DNA of 64,000 bases, taken from assembly GCF_000425405.1 (NCBI RefSeq), contig NZ_KE384363.1, forward strand, positions 1-64,000. Reading direction: 5' to 3'. This DNA is from Ferrimonas kyonanensis DSM 18153. Its GTDB lineage: Bacteria; Pseudomonadota; Gammaproteobacteria; Enterobacterales; Shewanellaceae. This document shows, piece after piece, positions 52,086-60,591 of the stretch; position 1 is the first letter of the stretch, and each line of letters begins with the position of its first letter. A program made the translations under genes and the position numbers. Under the pieces are notes generated by a model. That model ran no database searches. It worked only from the letters and a program-made list of their open reading frames with translations, and was not told where the DNA came from.

Positions 52086-52100
52086 GTTCGACACCCGGTG

Positions 52101-52196
52101 CTACTGAGTGCCACTGGCCACCTTGAGGTAAACCCATGCAAACAACGCCGCAAACAGCAATGCCGTTGCAAGCAGCTTTACCCATAACCACCTCAT
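52101..52196 (-). CDS. Small single-span membrane peptide (31 residues)
   Basis: I do not recognise this peptide, which reads MRWLWVKLLATALLFAAL and ends YLKVASGTQ. One hydrophobic helix with a basic N-terminus predicts insertion in the inner membrane with the C-terminus outside. A GGAGG site lies nine bases before the ATG, and the strong asnS terminator, which has a T tract in this direction too, follows the stop by about 15 bases. No in-frame start is present between an upstream stop and this ATG. Confidence 0.5.
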   Translation of the reverse strand: MRWLWVKLLATALLFAALFAWVYLKVASGTQ

Positions 52197-52476
52197 CCTT
52201 CCCAGCCTCCGCTGCAGTTCCTGATTGAAGTCAGCCTACCACATCGACAGCGACAGTAAGTGTTGCGGTATCACCCACACCGCGGCCCCGTCCAGTTACA
52301 CTTGATTACAGATCCGCTAACAATGGCCTTTCCGTTTCGCAACCCTTTCCGGTATGGTATCCGCTGACCCTCTGTGGGTAACACAGAAAACCAACACAAT
52401 AATAACGAATCAACCACCCGCCTCCGCGGTTCTTCCGGCGGGTGCTGCAACCAGCAAATTTCAAAAGGACGAAATC

Positions 52477-54633
52477 ATGCTTCGACAAACTCTGGTGGCT
52501 TCGGCGATCCTGTTTTCTTTAGCCGCCTGCTCCTCCATGGAAACCAACCAAGACGTGACTTCCCAGACTCAGGCAGTGGCCCAGTTGGCCGACAGTAACC
52601 CACTGAAGCACAAAAGCACCCTGCAATACCAGGCTCCGGATTTCAGTGTTATCGACGACAGCCACTTCAAACCCGCCTTTGAAGCCGGCATGGCCAGCCA
52701 CATGGCCGAAATTAATGCCATCGCCAATAACCCGGAAGCGCCAACGTTCGACAACACCATTGTTGCCATGGAGCGCAGCGGCGATCTGCTGAATCGCACC
52801 GCCAGTGTATTTTACAACCTGGTCGGCTCCACCGGTAACGATGCCCGCCAGGCACTGCAGACCGAAATGAGCCCCAAGCTGTCCGAGCACCAGGACAACG
52901 TCTACCTCAACAGCAAGCTGTTTAAGCGAGTGGAAGCGGTCTATAACCAGCGAAATGAACTGAATCTGAACCCAGAGCAGATGCGCCTGGTTGAGATCAG
53001 CTACGACGGCTTTGTGCTGGCCGGCGCCAAGCTCAGCGATGAGCAGAAGACTCAGGTTCGAGCACTCAACAAACGCCTGTCGGAACTGACCAACACCTTT
53101 GGCCAGAACCTGCTGAACGCCAGCCAGGACGCCGCCATTCTGGTTGATGATGTTAACCGTCTCGACGGCATGGCTCAGTCTGACATTCAAGCCGCCAAGC
53201 TGGCCGCCGACAAAGCCGGCAAATCCGGTTACCTGTTGACCCTGACCAACACCACCCGTCAGAGTGCGTTGGCAACACTGAACGACCGCGACCTGCGTGA
53301 ACAGTTGTGGCGTGCGTCTGCGTACCGTGCCACCAGCGGCAAGACCGACAACCGCCCAGTGCTGCTGGAGATGGTGAAACTGCGGGCCGAGAAAGCCAAA
53401 CTGTTTGGCTACGACAACTGGGCCGAGTACCAGCTGCAAACCAACATGGCCAAATCCCCCACCGAAGTGATGGACCTGCTGGGCTCCATGGCACCGAAAG
53501 TGGTAGCCAACGCCAGCAAGGAAGCCGCCGACATTCAAGCCATGGCCAGTAAAGATCACCCGGGCTTTGAAGTGAAGCCCTGGGACTGGCTCTACTACGC
53601 CGAGAAAGTGCGCCAGCAAAAATTCAACCTGGATCCGGCCGAAGTGTCTCAGTACTTCGAGTTCAACCGGGTACTGGAAGACGGCGTGTTCTTCACCATG
53701 GATCGCCTGTTCGGCATCAGCCTGAAGCCGCGCCCGGATCTGCCGGTTTATCACCCGGACGTTAAGGTGTACGAGATCTTCGATAAGGACGGCAGCAGTA
53801 TCGGCCTGTTCTATGCGGATTACTTCGCCCGCGAAGGCAAGCGTGGTGGCGCCTGGATGAATGTGTTCACCGGCCAGTCGCACATGAACGGCACCAAGCC
53901 CACCATCATCAACGTCATGAACATCAACAAGGCACCGGAAGGTCAGCCGCAACTGGTGAACTGGGACGAAGTCACCACCATGTTCCATGAGTTCGGTCAT
54001 GGCGTTCACGGCCTGTTCTCCGACGTCTACTACCCGAGCCTGGCAGGCACCAACGTCTCCCGCGACTTCGTTGAATTCCCGTCCACCTTCCAGGAAGACT
54101 GGGCCGCCAATCCGGAAGTGATTGCCAACTACGCCAAGCACTACCAGACCGGTGAAGCCATTCCTGCACCGCTGCTGAAAAAAGTGCTGGCCGCCGGTAA
54201 GTTCAACCAGGGGTACGACACCCTAGAGTACTTGTCTGCCGCCCTGGTCGACATGGAGTGGCATGCGCTGGATGTGGAGCACGCCGAAGTCGCCGATGTG
54301 GAAGCGTTTGAAGCCGCCGCGCTGAAAAAACACGGCGTCGATGTGGCAGCCATTCCACCTCGTTACAAATCCACCTATTTCGCCCACATCTTTGCCGGTG
54401 GCTATTCCGCAGGCTACTACGCCTACATGTGGAGTGAAATCCTGGCAGCGGATGCCTTTGCCTACATCCGCGACCACGGTGGCCTGACCCGTGAGCAGGG
54501 TCAGCACTTCCGCGACACCATCCTGTCCAAAGGCAACAGCCAGGACCTGATGAAAACCTACGTCGGCTTTAAGGGCGAGAAACCCAGCACAGAAGCTCTG
54601 CTGCAGCGCCGCGGCATCTCTCTGGCTAAGTAA
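52477..54633 (+). CDS. M3-family metallopeptidase lipoprotein (Dcp/oligopeptidase A-like)
   Basis: This 718-residue peptidase has a lipoprotein signal (FSLAACSS, lipobox Cys at residue 20). It is therefore anchored in the envelope, unlike cytoplasmic OpdA. The zinc site HEFGHGVHG is near residue 510, with a downstream Glu. The C-terminal FAHIFAGGYSAGYYAYMWSEILAADAF is typical of peptidyl-dipeptidase Dcp. It likely degrades exported peptides. The ATG at 52477 follows AAAAGGA; the longer frame lacks support. A strong terminator follows. Confidence 0.92.
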   Translation: MLRQTLVASAILFSLAACSSMETNQDVTSQTQAVAQLADSNPLKHKSTLQYQAPDFSVIDDSHFKPAFEAGMASHMAEINAIANNPEAPTFDNTIVAMERSGDLLNRTASVFYNLVGSTGNDARQALQTEMSPKLSEHQDNVYLNSKLFKRVEAVYNQRNELNLNPEQMRLVEISYDGFVLAGAKLSDEQKTQVRALNKRLSELTNTFGQNLLNASQDAAILVDDVNRLDGMAQSDIQAAKLAADKAGKSGYLLTLTNTTRQSALATLNDRDLREQLWRASAYRATSGKTDNRPVLLEMVKLRAEKAKLFGYDNWAEYQLQTNMAKSPTEVMDLLGSMAPKVVANASKEAADIQAMASKDHPGFEVKPWDWLYYAEKVRQQKFNLDPAEVSQYFEFNRVLEDGVFFTMDRLFGISLKPRPDLPVYHPDVKVYEIFDKDGSSIGLFYADYFAREGKRGGAWMNVFTGQSHMNGTKPTIINVMNINKAPEGQPQLVNWDEVTTMFHEFGHGVHGLFSDVYYPSLAGTNVSRDFVEFPSTFQEDWAANPEVIANYAKHYQTGEAIPAPLLKKVLAAGKFNQGYDTLEYLSAALVDMEWHALDVEHAEVADVEAFEAAALKKHGVDVAAIPPRYKSTYFAHIFAGGYSAGYYAYMWSEILAADAFAYIRDHGGLTREQGQHFRDTILSKGNSQDLMKTYVGFKGEKPSTEALLQRRGISLAK

Positions 54634-54650
54634 GCGGTCACCCCCTAACA

Positions 54651-54677
54651 AACCGGCCCATGTGGCCGGTTTTTTTG
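54651..54677 (+). terminator. Terminator of the M3 peptidase gene
   Basis: AACCGGCC pairs with GGCCGGTT around CATGT, followed by seven T residues in all. Confidence 0.9.
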
Positions 54678-54783
54678 TGGCTGAACGTCGAGATTGTGCA
54701 TCGGGGTTTTGCCCAGGTTCAGGCACCTCTGCTATTCTGGGCCGCACAGGGTCACGGTCGACCCCATAACGGAGGAACTTTTA

Positions 54784-54822
54784 ATGATTGTAATCACCCC
54801 CAACCGGGCAGCGGTTTCCTAA
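54784..54822 (+). CDS. Possible leader peptide upstream of rsgA-like gene
   Basis: ATG at 54784 follows a strong GGAGG site and opens a frame of 12 codons (MIVITPNRAAVS) before TAA. A palindrome and the GTPase gene follow. It could be a leader peptide or a chance start codon. The peptide itself has no recognisable stalling motif. Confidence 0.3.
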   Translation: MIVITPNRAAVS

Positions 54823-54882
54823 CCACAGACTCCCTTGCCCGGACACGTTCCGGGGCACACGCCCCCGATTTCTCTAAAATCA

Positions 54883-54898
54883 TGACGCCATGGCGTCA
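54883..54898. promoter_or_regulatory. Perfect 16-base palindrome before the GTPase gene
   Basis: TGACGCCATGGCGTCA reads the same on both strands and lies 15 bases before the start of the GTPase gene. It could be an operator or, in RNA, a hairpin close to the ribosome site. Confidence 0.45.
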
Positions 54899-54912
54899 GG
54901 GGTACCATTATC

Positions 54913-55956
54913 ATGAACCAAACACTGTCTTTGTCCCAACTGGGATGGCGACCCTATTTCCAACAACAACTGACTCTCGAAGAGCTGGAATGGCTGACAC
55001 CGGTGCGCATCAGCAGCCACCACCGCAGCCAGGTTACGGCACTGGGAGAGCACGGTGAGCTGACCTTACCACTATCGGCGCAGGGAGACCCCCTCACCGT
55101 CGGCGACTGGGTGCTGATTGATCCCCAGCACCGCATACAGCGACGGCTGAACCGGCAATCCCGGTTTCAGCGCCGAGCGCCCGGCAGCAAACTTGAGACG
55201 CAATTGATCGCCGCCAACATCGACACGGTGTTTGTGGTGTGTTCGCTCAATCACGACTTTAACCTGAATCGCATCGAACGGTTTCTGGCCCTGGCGAATG
55301 ACGCCAATGTCCAACCTGTGGTGGTGCTCACCAAGGCGGATCTCTGTTCAGAGGTTCAGTTGCACCTGGCTCAGGTACAGCAACTGGATCCACTGCTGAT
55401 GGTCGAGGCGATCAATGCGCTGGCACCCGACCACCTGGCTCGATTGAGCAGTTGGTGCGGTCAAGGTCAAAGCGTGGCACTGCTGGGTTCATCCGGGGTT
55501 GGTAAGTCCACCATCATCAATGGCTTGTTGCAACATCAGGGGCAACAGACTGGCACCATTCGCGAACAGGACAGCAAGGGGCGGCACACCACCACCCGTC
55601 GCTCGCTGCACTTGATGAGCCAGGGTGGCCTGCTGATGGATACCCCGGGCATGCGAGAGCTGCAGATCAGCGATTGCGAGCAAGGGGTTAACGACACCTT
55701 TGCCGATCTGCACTCTCTGGCTCGAGACTGCCGCTTTAGCGACTGCCAACATCAGCAAGAACCCGGATGCGCGGTTCAGGCCGCCATTGCCGGCGGAGAA
55801 CTGCCGCTGCGGCGACTGAAAAGCTATCAGAAACTGATGCGCGAACAGGCTCTCAATGGCGCGACGTTGGCGCAAAAGCGGGCTAAGGACAAAGCGTTAG
55901 GAAAGTACTACCAGCGCGTTCAATCGGCGAGCCGACAACAAAAGAAAGGCTATTGA
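54913..55956 (+). CDS. rsgA: Ribosome small-subunit-dependent GTPase, RsgA type
   Basis: This 347-residue circularly permuted GTPase matures the 30S subunit. In order: an N-terminal OB fold, G4 LTKADLC near residue 137, G1 GSSGVGKSTIINGL near 196, G3 DTPGMREL near 245, and a zinc-binding C-terminal domain with CRFSDCQHQQEPGCAV. The start LSQLGWRPYFQQQL is the form found in the second RsgA-like paralogue (LGW...F), not the usual gammaproteobacterial RsgA start. So this may be the paralogue, with the canonical gene elsewhere. The ribosome site is weak; the upstream region holds a short frame and a palindrome. Confidence 0.82.
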   Translation: MNQTLSLSQLGWRPYFQQQLTLEELEWLTPVRISSHHRSQVTALGEHGELTLPLSAQGDPLTVGDWVLIDPQHRIQRRLNRQSRFQRRAPGSKLETQLIAANIDTVFVVCSLNHDFNLNRIERFLALANDANVQPVVVLTKADLCSEVQLHLAQVQQLDPLLMVEAINALAPDHLARLSSWCGQGQSVALLGSSGVGKSTIINGLLQHQGQQTGTIREQDSKGRHTTTRRSLHLMSQGGLLMDTPGMRELQISDCEQGVNDTFADLHSLARDCRFSDCQHQQEPGCAVQAAIAGGELPLRRLKSYQKLMREQALNGATLAQKRAKDKALGKYYQRVQSASRQQKKGY

Positions 55957-55987
55957 GCCTGGGGATCGCCACGACGATCCCGTCAAC

Positions 55988-56015
55988 AAAGAGCCGCCCA
56001 ATGGGCGGCTCTGTT
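55988..56015. terminator. Bidirectional terminator
   Basis: AGAGCCGCCC pairs with GGGCGGCTCT around AAT, between convergent genes. The T tract is modest on both sides. Confidence 0.7.
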
Positions 56016-56020
56016 TGACC

Positions 56021-56764
56021 TTAATAGTAGTTGAGGTACTTCTTAGCGTACTTGCGCAACTTCTTGTTCGGTGCCGAAGCCGCAATCTCTTCAACCACCG
56101 GCCGATAGGCACTCTCTGCCGAACCTGCCAGGGCCTTGGCCATCCAGGCGTAAGTGTCGATGGTCAGCTTACCATCGTCCATCTCCGGTACCCGACGCTG
56201 CAACTGCTGCGCCAGAGTCTGCAGCAGGTAATCCGGATACAGGTGTTCAAAATGCACCCGCTTGGCGGCGATGCGCTGCAACTCCAGCTCATCACTCTTC
56301 ATCATGTTCGCCAGCCGGTTTACCTTCAGCGGTTGCGTCGGATCAAAACCGGAAACATCATTGATAATGGGATTCCACTTCTGATGCTGAGTCAGCAGGG
56401 TCAGCCCCTGCTTAGCGTATTTACGCAACTTTTTCGGATACGGCTTCTGACTGTACTTCTCCAGCAGCGGCCGGTATTTGTCGTTACCGGAAAAGCCCAG
56501 CGCCTTGAGTAGCCAGGCACCATGTTCTTGATTAGCCTTTGAGTTTGACTCGGACGTTACTCGCTCCAGTTGCTCAGCGACGCTGTCGAACAACACCTCG
56601 TCACCGAGCCCGGCCCACTCCAGGCTGCCCGCCGCCTGAATCTGCTGCTGGCGATTGCCGGAATCAAACTGCGCCTGGTAGTAGGCCAGGTCAAACTCCT
56701 CGGCCGCCAGCAGTGGGCTCAGCAGCAGCACCATCAACCCCAGCCATTTCCCCAATCTGTTCAT
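56021..56764 (-). CDS. Secreted HEAT-like repeat protein, internally duplicated
   Basis: I do not recognise a named family. This 247-residue protein has a signal peptide (LGKWLGLMVLLLSPLLAAEE). Its two halves end alike: KYRPLLEKYSQ followed by KKLRKYAKQGL near residue 120, and AYRPVVEEIAA followed by KKLRKYAKKYL at the C-terminus. Alpha-helical pairs between these fit HEAT-like repeats. The ATG at 56764 follows GGAG and is the right start for the signal peptide. It is divergent from the PagL-like gene. It may be a scaffold in the periplasm. Confidence 0.7.
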   Translation of the reverse strand: MNRLGKWLGLMVLLLSPLLAAEEFDLAYYQAQFDSGNRQQQIQAAGSLEWAGLGDEVLFDSVAEQLERVTSESNSKANQEHGAWLLKALGFSGNDKYRPLLEKYSQKPYPKKLRKYAKQGLTLLTQHQKWNPIINDVSGFDPTQPLKVNRLANMMKSDELELQRIAAKRVHFEHLYPDYLLQTLAQQLQRRVPEMDDGKLTIDTYAWMAKALAGSAESAYRPVVEEIAASAPNKKLRKYAKKYLNYY

Positions 56765-56926
56765 GCTTATCTCCGATTTGATTGCATCTACTGCGCACAG
56801 GGTAAACCAAAGCCAGCCCGAGTTGCATGGGAATACCGAAACATAATGTTCCAAATCAATAATTTCGACAGCCTTAACGGCTTAATGTACGATGTTCACC
56901 ACAGTCACTGCCGATACCAATTCGAG

Positions 56927-57472
56927 ATGGCCCCTGCACGTTCGTTGACACTGTTACTACTGATATTCTGGCTGCCGTTGTCGGCCACTGCGGTGCCCGC
57001 TCTGTGGCTCAGCGGCGGCTATGGCCCCCAGCCTGGAGACCGCCACCAGAGTAACAGCGCCATTGGCCTCGATTGGGTACCCTACCACTACGCCCGTTCG
57101 AACCGTCAATGGCTCTCAGTCGGCGCCTCGGTCGCAAGGCTGCACGCCCATGGCCAGCAAGGCAATGAGGCCTTATGGGCCCTGTCGCTGTTTCCACAGC
57201 TGACCTTGAACGGTCCTCTATGGGGCAATCATCAGGCATTTTTCCAGGTTCGGGCCCTGGGGCCCACCTACCTGTCCGACACCTCTCTGGGCAGTCGCCA
57301 TCAGGCCAACCACTTCGCCTTTCAGGCCCAGATTCTCGCCGGAATCCATTTCGGCACACGGCAACAACACGCCGTCGCCATTGCCTACCGGCACTATTCC
57401 AACGCTAACCTTAACCAACCCAATGACGGACTGGATGTTCCGTTCATGCTGTCGGTTGGTCTCACTCTTTAA
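56927..57472 (+). CDS. PagL-like lipid A 3-O-deacylase
   Basis: This 181-residue outer-membrane beta-barrel has a signal peptide (MAPARSLTLLLLIFWLPLSATAVP). It ends with the acyloxyacyl-hydrolase signature IAYRHYSNANLNQPNDGLDVPFML, where His and Ser of YRHYSNA form the catalytic pair as in Pseudomonas PagL. The usual third residue, a Glu, is not obvious here; an Asp in the NDGLD segment may replace it. It would remove the 3-O acyl chain from lipid A and reduce host recognition or change membrane fluidity. The start is uncertain: the ATG at 56927 lacks a good ribosome site, and the frame is open upstream. Confidence 0.75.
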   Translation: MAPARSLTLLLLIFWLPLSATAVPALWLSGGYGPQPGDRHQSNSAIGLDWVPYHYARSNRQWLSVGASVARLHAHGQQGNEALWALSLFPQLTLNGPLWGNHQAFFQVRALGPTYLSDTSLGSRHQANHFAFQAQILAGIHFGTRQQHAVAIAYRHYSNANLNQPNDGLDVPFMLSVGLTL

Positions 57473-57487
57473 TCAAAGGACCCAACA

Positions 57488-57928
57488 ATGAAGAACATGC
57501 TCTGCACCGCTGCCCTGCTGGCCTCCACTGTACTGGTGGCTCCGGCCACCATGGCCCGCGATGACCTGGTTCAGTTTGATATTCAGACCGCCATGGAACA
57601 TGGCAAAGAAAAGCAGGTACTCAATGACAGCATCAAGATGGTGTTTGGTGAGGAGCACCAACTGACTCCGGTGCAGGAGTTCGGCGAATTCACCTCCAAT
57701 AAGAAGACCAATGCCTTTGCCAAGTCGGATCAGACCGCCTGCAACTGGGCATTTTTGTCGGCGGTGAAATCCCTGCAGGAGCGAGCCGTCAAAAGCGGTG
57801 GCAATGCGGTGATCAACATCCGCTCCTACTACAAGAAAAATGACTTCCGCTCCGCCACCGAGTTTCAGTGTGGTGCCGGCACCATTATGGCCGGAGTCAC
57901 CTTAGTGGGTGACGTGGTCAAACTGTAA
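57488..57928 (+). CDS. Secreted protein of unknown function (YbjQ/RcsF-like C-terminal fold)
   Basis: This 146-residue protein has a signal peptide ending PATMARDD. The C-terminal half (SGGNAVINIRSYYKKNDFRSATEFQCGAGTIMAGVTLVGDVVKL) resembles a family of small secreted proteins often wrongly labelled 'excinuclease subunit A'. Two cysteines (TACNW and FQCGAG) could form a disulfide. It lies 15 bases after the PagL-like stop with a good AAAGGA site, so the two are probably co-transcribed. The function is unknown. Confidence 0.65.
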   Translation: MKNMLCTAALLASTVLVAPATMARDDLVQFDIQTAMEHGKEKQVLNDSIKMVFGEEHQLTPVQEFGEFTSNKKTNAFAKSDQTACNWAFLSAVKSLQERAVKSGGNAVINIRSYYKKNDFRSATEFQCGAGTIMAGVTLVGDVVKL

Positions 57929-57933
57929 CACGC

Positions 57934-57957
57934 CCGGCGGGTGCCGGACGGTGCCCG
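57934..57957. terminator. Convergent-gene hairpin
   Basis: GCGGG and CCCGC enclose an inner TGCCG/CGGTG-like arm between the convergent small secreted protein gene and the radical SAM gene. A short TTTG follows on the plus strand. Confidence 0.45.
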
Positions 57958-57963
57958 CTTTGC

Positions 57964-59313
57964 CTACAAGATGTATTCCCACAGCGGTCCGCGTTTGCCG
58001 GCGGCGCGCAACATCGAAATGCTGTCACTTTGATCTTCATCCGGCAGCACCCAGCGCTGTTTCACCCCATGCAGTTGTTGCTGCAACACCGATTCATCAA
58101 ACTCCGGGCTCAAATAGTAGCGCGGATGCAGTAGGTCGTCCCCGGGCTTAAGCTCTCCCGCCGCCAGCATCTGTTGCTGCAACAGGGTATCCGGATACAC
58201 CCGCATGCCATAGAAGGGAAACAGCACCGTCGACGGCAATCGCTCGGCGTTGGCGATGGTGTCACTCAATGTCTGCCGAGTCTCGCCCCAGCCTCCCAGA
58301 ATCAGAAAATGAGCCTGGTGAATGCCCAGATCTGCGGCCACTTCGGCGGTCTTCAATACCTGTTTAAACCGAAACGGCTTGCCGTAGCTGGCCAGGGTCT
58401 GATCCGACATCGCCTCGGTGCCAAACTCCAGGTGGGTCAACCCCGCCTGCTGATACAACGCCAGTTGTTGCCGACTGAGACGATGGGGGGCAAAGTAGGC
58501 CCCCCAACGGGTCGGCAGCCCCTCTTTAATCAGGGCACGGGCCAGAGCCTCGTTAAACTGCGGTTCGAGATTGAACACCGAATCGGTAAAGAACACATAA
58601 TCGATACCATGCTGCTCCCAGGCCTGGCGCAGTGTCGATACGATCTGCTCCACCTTCAGAGTACGAACCCGGCGGCCATCGATGATCGGATAGCTGCAAT
58701 AGACGCAGCGATGGGGGCAGCCCCGCTTAGTCTGAATGTTCAGCATGCCGCTGTAACGCCAATAATGCGCCACCAGATCCGGCTCAAACTCCAGAGTAGG
58801 ATCGTCGATGTGATGCTGGCGCGGCGTCAGGCGACAACCTTGCCCTTCAGGGATCACCAGCCCGCCGATGCCGGACACCGCACCGCCCCGCTCCAGCCCT
58901 TGCAGCAGTTGCAACAGGGTCTGCTCTCCTTCGCCAACAATGCCGTAGTCGGCCCCAAGGGCCTTGAGAATCCGCTCGGGAAACAGCGAATAGCCCGCCC
59001 CGCCCAGAATCACCGGTGCCCGGGTTCCACCGCGAATGGCGGCGACCACCTGAGCGTAGCCGTCGATGAAACTGCGCTGCTGTGTCAGGTCCACATCATC
59101 GACATTACGCAGTGATACCGCCACATAATCCGGTGCCAGCGCCGCCACGCGCTGCTGCAGCTCGGCTTCATTGAGCTGGTTCATGTCCAGCAGGGTAACG
59201 GTCAACTCGGGCCACTCACGGTTGAGGTAGCTTTTCAGGTAACTCAACCCCAAGGGGTAGACAGGGTAAGGGTTGGTAAATCGATTGGCGGATACCAGAA
59301 GCAGATGGGGCAC
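57964..59313 (-). CDS. B12-binding radical SAM protein (lipid-biosynthesis type)
   Basis: This 449-residue enzyme has an N-terminal cobalamin-binding fold (VYPLGLSYLKSYL at the start, VILGGAGYSLFPERIL near residue 98, YGIVGEGEQTLLQLL). Its radical SAM core has the cluster motif TKRGCPHRCVYCSYP near residue 195. A C-terminal domain follows (LPSTVLFPFYGMRVYPDT). Proteins of this group are often named 'lipid biosynthesis B12-binding/radical SAM protein' and are found near aryl polyene and flexirubin-type gene clusters. Here it lies directly after the distal ketosynthase gene on the same strand, with a terminator-like hairpin between. It may methylate the polyene head or chain; this is inference. 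Confidence 0.82.
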   Translation of the reverse strand: MPHLLLVSANRFTNPYPVYPLGLSYLKSYLNREWPELTVTLLDMNQLNEAELQQRVAALAPDYVAVSLRNVDDVDLTQQRSFIDGYAQVVAAIRGGTRAPVILGGAGYSLFPERILKALGADYGIVGEGEQTLLQLLQGLERGGAVSGIGGLVIPEGQGCRLTPRQHHIDDPTLEFEPDLVAHYWRYSGMLNIQTKRGCPHRCVYCSYPIIDGRRVRTLKVEQIVSTLRQAWEQHGIDYVFFTDSVFNLEPQFNEALARALIKEGLPTRWGAYFAPHRLSRQQLALYQQAGLTHLEFGTEAMSDQTLASYGKPFRFKQVLKTAEVAADLGIHQAHFLILGGWGETRQTLSDTIANAERLPSTVLFPFYGMRVYPDTLLQQQMLAAGELKPGDDLLHPRYYLSPEFDESVLQQQLHGVKQRWVLPDEDQSDSISMLRAAGKRGPLWEYIL

Positions 59314-59336
59314 AACAAAATCCCTAAATGGTGGGC

Positions 59337-59364
59337 AAAACCGGGGGCATAGCCCCCGGAAAAA
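59337..59364 (-). terminator. Hairpin between the aryl polyene operon and the radical SAM gene
   Basis: CCGGGGGC pairs with GCCCCCGG around ATA, followed on the minus strand by TTTTG. It may partly end the operon before the radical SAM gene. Confidence 0.65.
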
Positions 59365-59370
59365 GGTGGG

Positions 59371-60591
59371 TCAGGGGCGTTTGAATATCAGAGACGTATT
59401 GATGCCACCGAAGGCAAAATTATTAGACATCACCGCCTGGCACTGAATGTCACGGCCGCTGCCGGTGATGTAATCCAGATCACCACATTCGGGATCCAGT
59501 TGCTCCAGGTTGATGGTAGGGGCGAACCAGCCATCACGCATCATCTCAATGCTCCACCAGGCCTCCAACGCACCACAGGCACCCAGGGTATGGCCGACGT
59601 AGCTTTTCAGGGAGCTGATGGCCGCTCGGCCCATCACCGCCACGGTGGCCTGAGTCTCGGCCACATCGCCGCGATCGGTGGCGGTACCGTGGGCGCACAC
59701 GTATCCGATGTCGGCGGCACTCATGCCGGCGTCATCCAGGGCCTGTTGCATGGCGATGGCCATGGTGTCACGATTTGGCTGGGTAACGTGCATGCCGTCG
59801 GAGTTGGTGCCAAAGCCCACCACTTCGGCGTAGATGGTGGCGCCCCTGGCCAGGGCATGCTCACGCTCCTCCAGAATCAAGGTACCGGCGCCCTCACCAA
59901 TCACCAGACCATCCCGATCGCGGTCAAACGGTCTAGGGGTGCGCTCTGGGGCGTCATTGCGGGTACTGGTGGCAAACAGGGTATCAAACACCGCCGCTTC
60001 AGAGACGCACAACTCCTCGGCGCCTCCGGCCACCATCAGCGTCTGGCGGCCAGCCCGAATCGCCTCAAAAGCATAGCCAATGGCCTGGCTGCCGGAGGTG
60101 CAGGCGCTGGAGGTGGTATGGACCCGGCCCTTAATGCCGAAGAACACCCCCACGTTCACCGCGGTGGTGTGGGCCATCATCTGGATGTAGCTGGTGGCCG
60201 TCACCCCGTTCATCTCGCCGGTTTCCAGCATCCGCCCGAAAGGGATAATGGGGTCGGTAGACCCTGTGGAGGAGCCGTAGGCCACGCCCATGGCGCCGCT
60301 TTGCACCACGGGATCGTTCGCCAGCCCGGCATCTTCCAGCGCCAACTCGGTGGCTCGAGTGGCCATCAGCGACACCCGCCCCATGGAGCGCACCATCTTA
60401 CGTTTGTAATGCGCCGGTTTTTCAAAGTCCATGACCGGCGCCGCCAGACGGGTATTCATCTGTGCCACCCGATCCCAGTCCGCCTGATAAACGACGGCAT
60501 TCTTACCGGCACGCAGACGCGCCTGAACGCTGGCCCAATCCTGCCCCAAAGGCGAAATACCGGCCATACCGGTGACCACGACCCGCTTCAC
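59371..60591 (-). CDS. apeR: Beta-ketoacyl-ACP synthase, aryl polyene type (ApeR-like)
   Basis: This 406-residue ketosynthase extends polyene chains by decarboxylative condensation. Catalytic residues are complete: Cys in TTSSACTSGSQA near residue 165, His in CAHGTATDRGD near 297, and His in SYVGHTLGACG near 335. The end SNNFAFGGINTSLIF is typical of the KAS II fold. Its GTG start overlaps the stop of the ketoreductase gene (GTGA). Gene order KS-DH-KR-KS matches apeO-P-Q-R of known aryl polyene clusters, where ApeR is the third ketosynthase. The symbol rests on that order and is moderately sure. Confidence 0.85.
   Translation of the reverse strand: MKRVVVTGMAGISPLGQDWASVQARLRAGKNAVVYQADWDRVAQMNTRLAAPVMDFEKPAHYKRKMVRSMGRVSLMATRATELALEDAGLANDPVVQSGAMGVAYGSSTGSTDPIIPFGRMLETGEMNGVTATSYIQMMAHTTAVNVGVFFGIKGRVHTTSSACTSGSQAIGYAFEAIRAGRQTLMVAGGAEELCVSEAAVFDTLFATSTRNDAPERTPRPFDRDRDGLVIGEGAGTLILEEREHALARGATIYAEVVGFGTNSDGMHVTQPNRDTMAIAMQQALDDAGMSAADIGYVCAHGTATDRGDVAETQATVAVMGRAAISSLKSYVGHTLGACGALEAWWSIEMMRDGWFAPTINLEQLDPECGDLDYITGSGRDIQCQAVMSNNFAFGGINTSLIFKRP

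Noticed and set aside
52519-54141. A 540-codon frame antisense to the M3 peptidase gene
   Set aside because: The plus-strand frame has a lipobox, the HEFGH zinc motif and full family length. The antisense frame is a by-product of codon bias at third positions.
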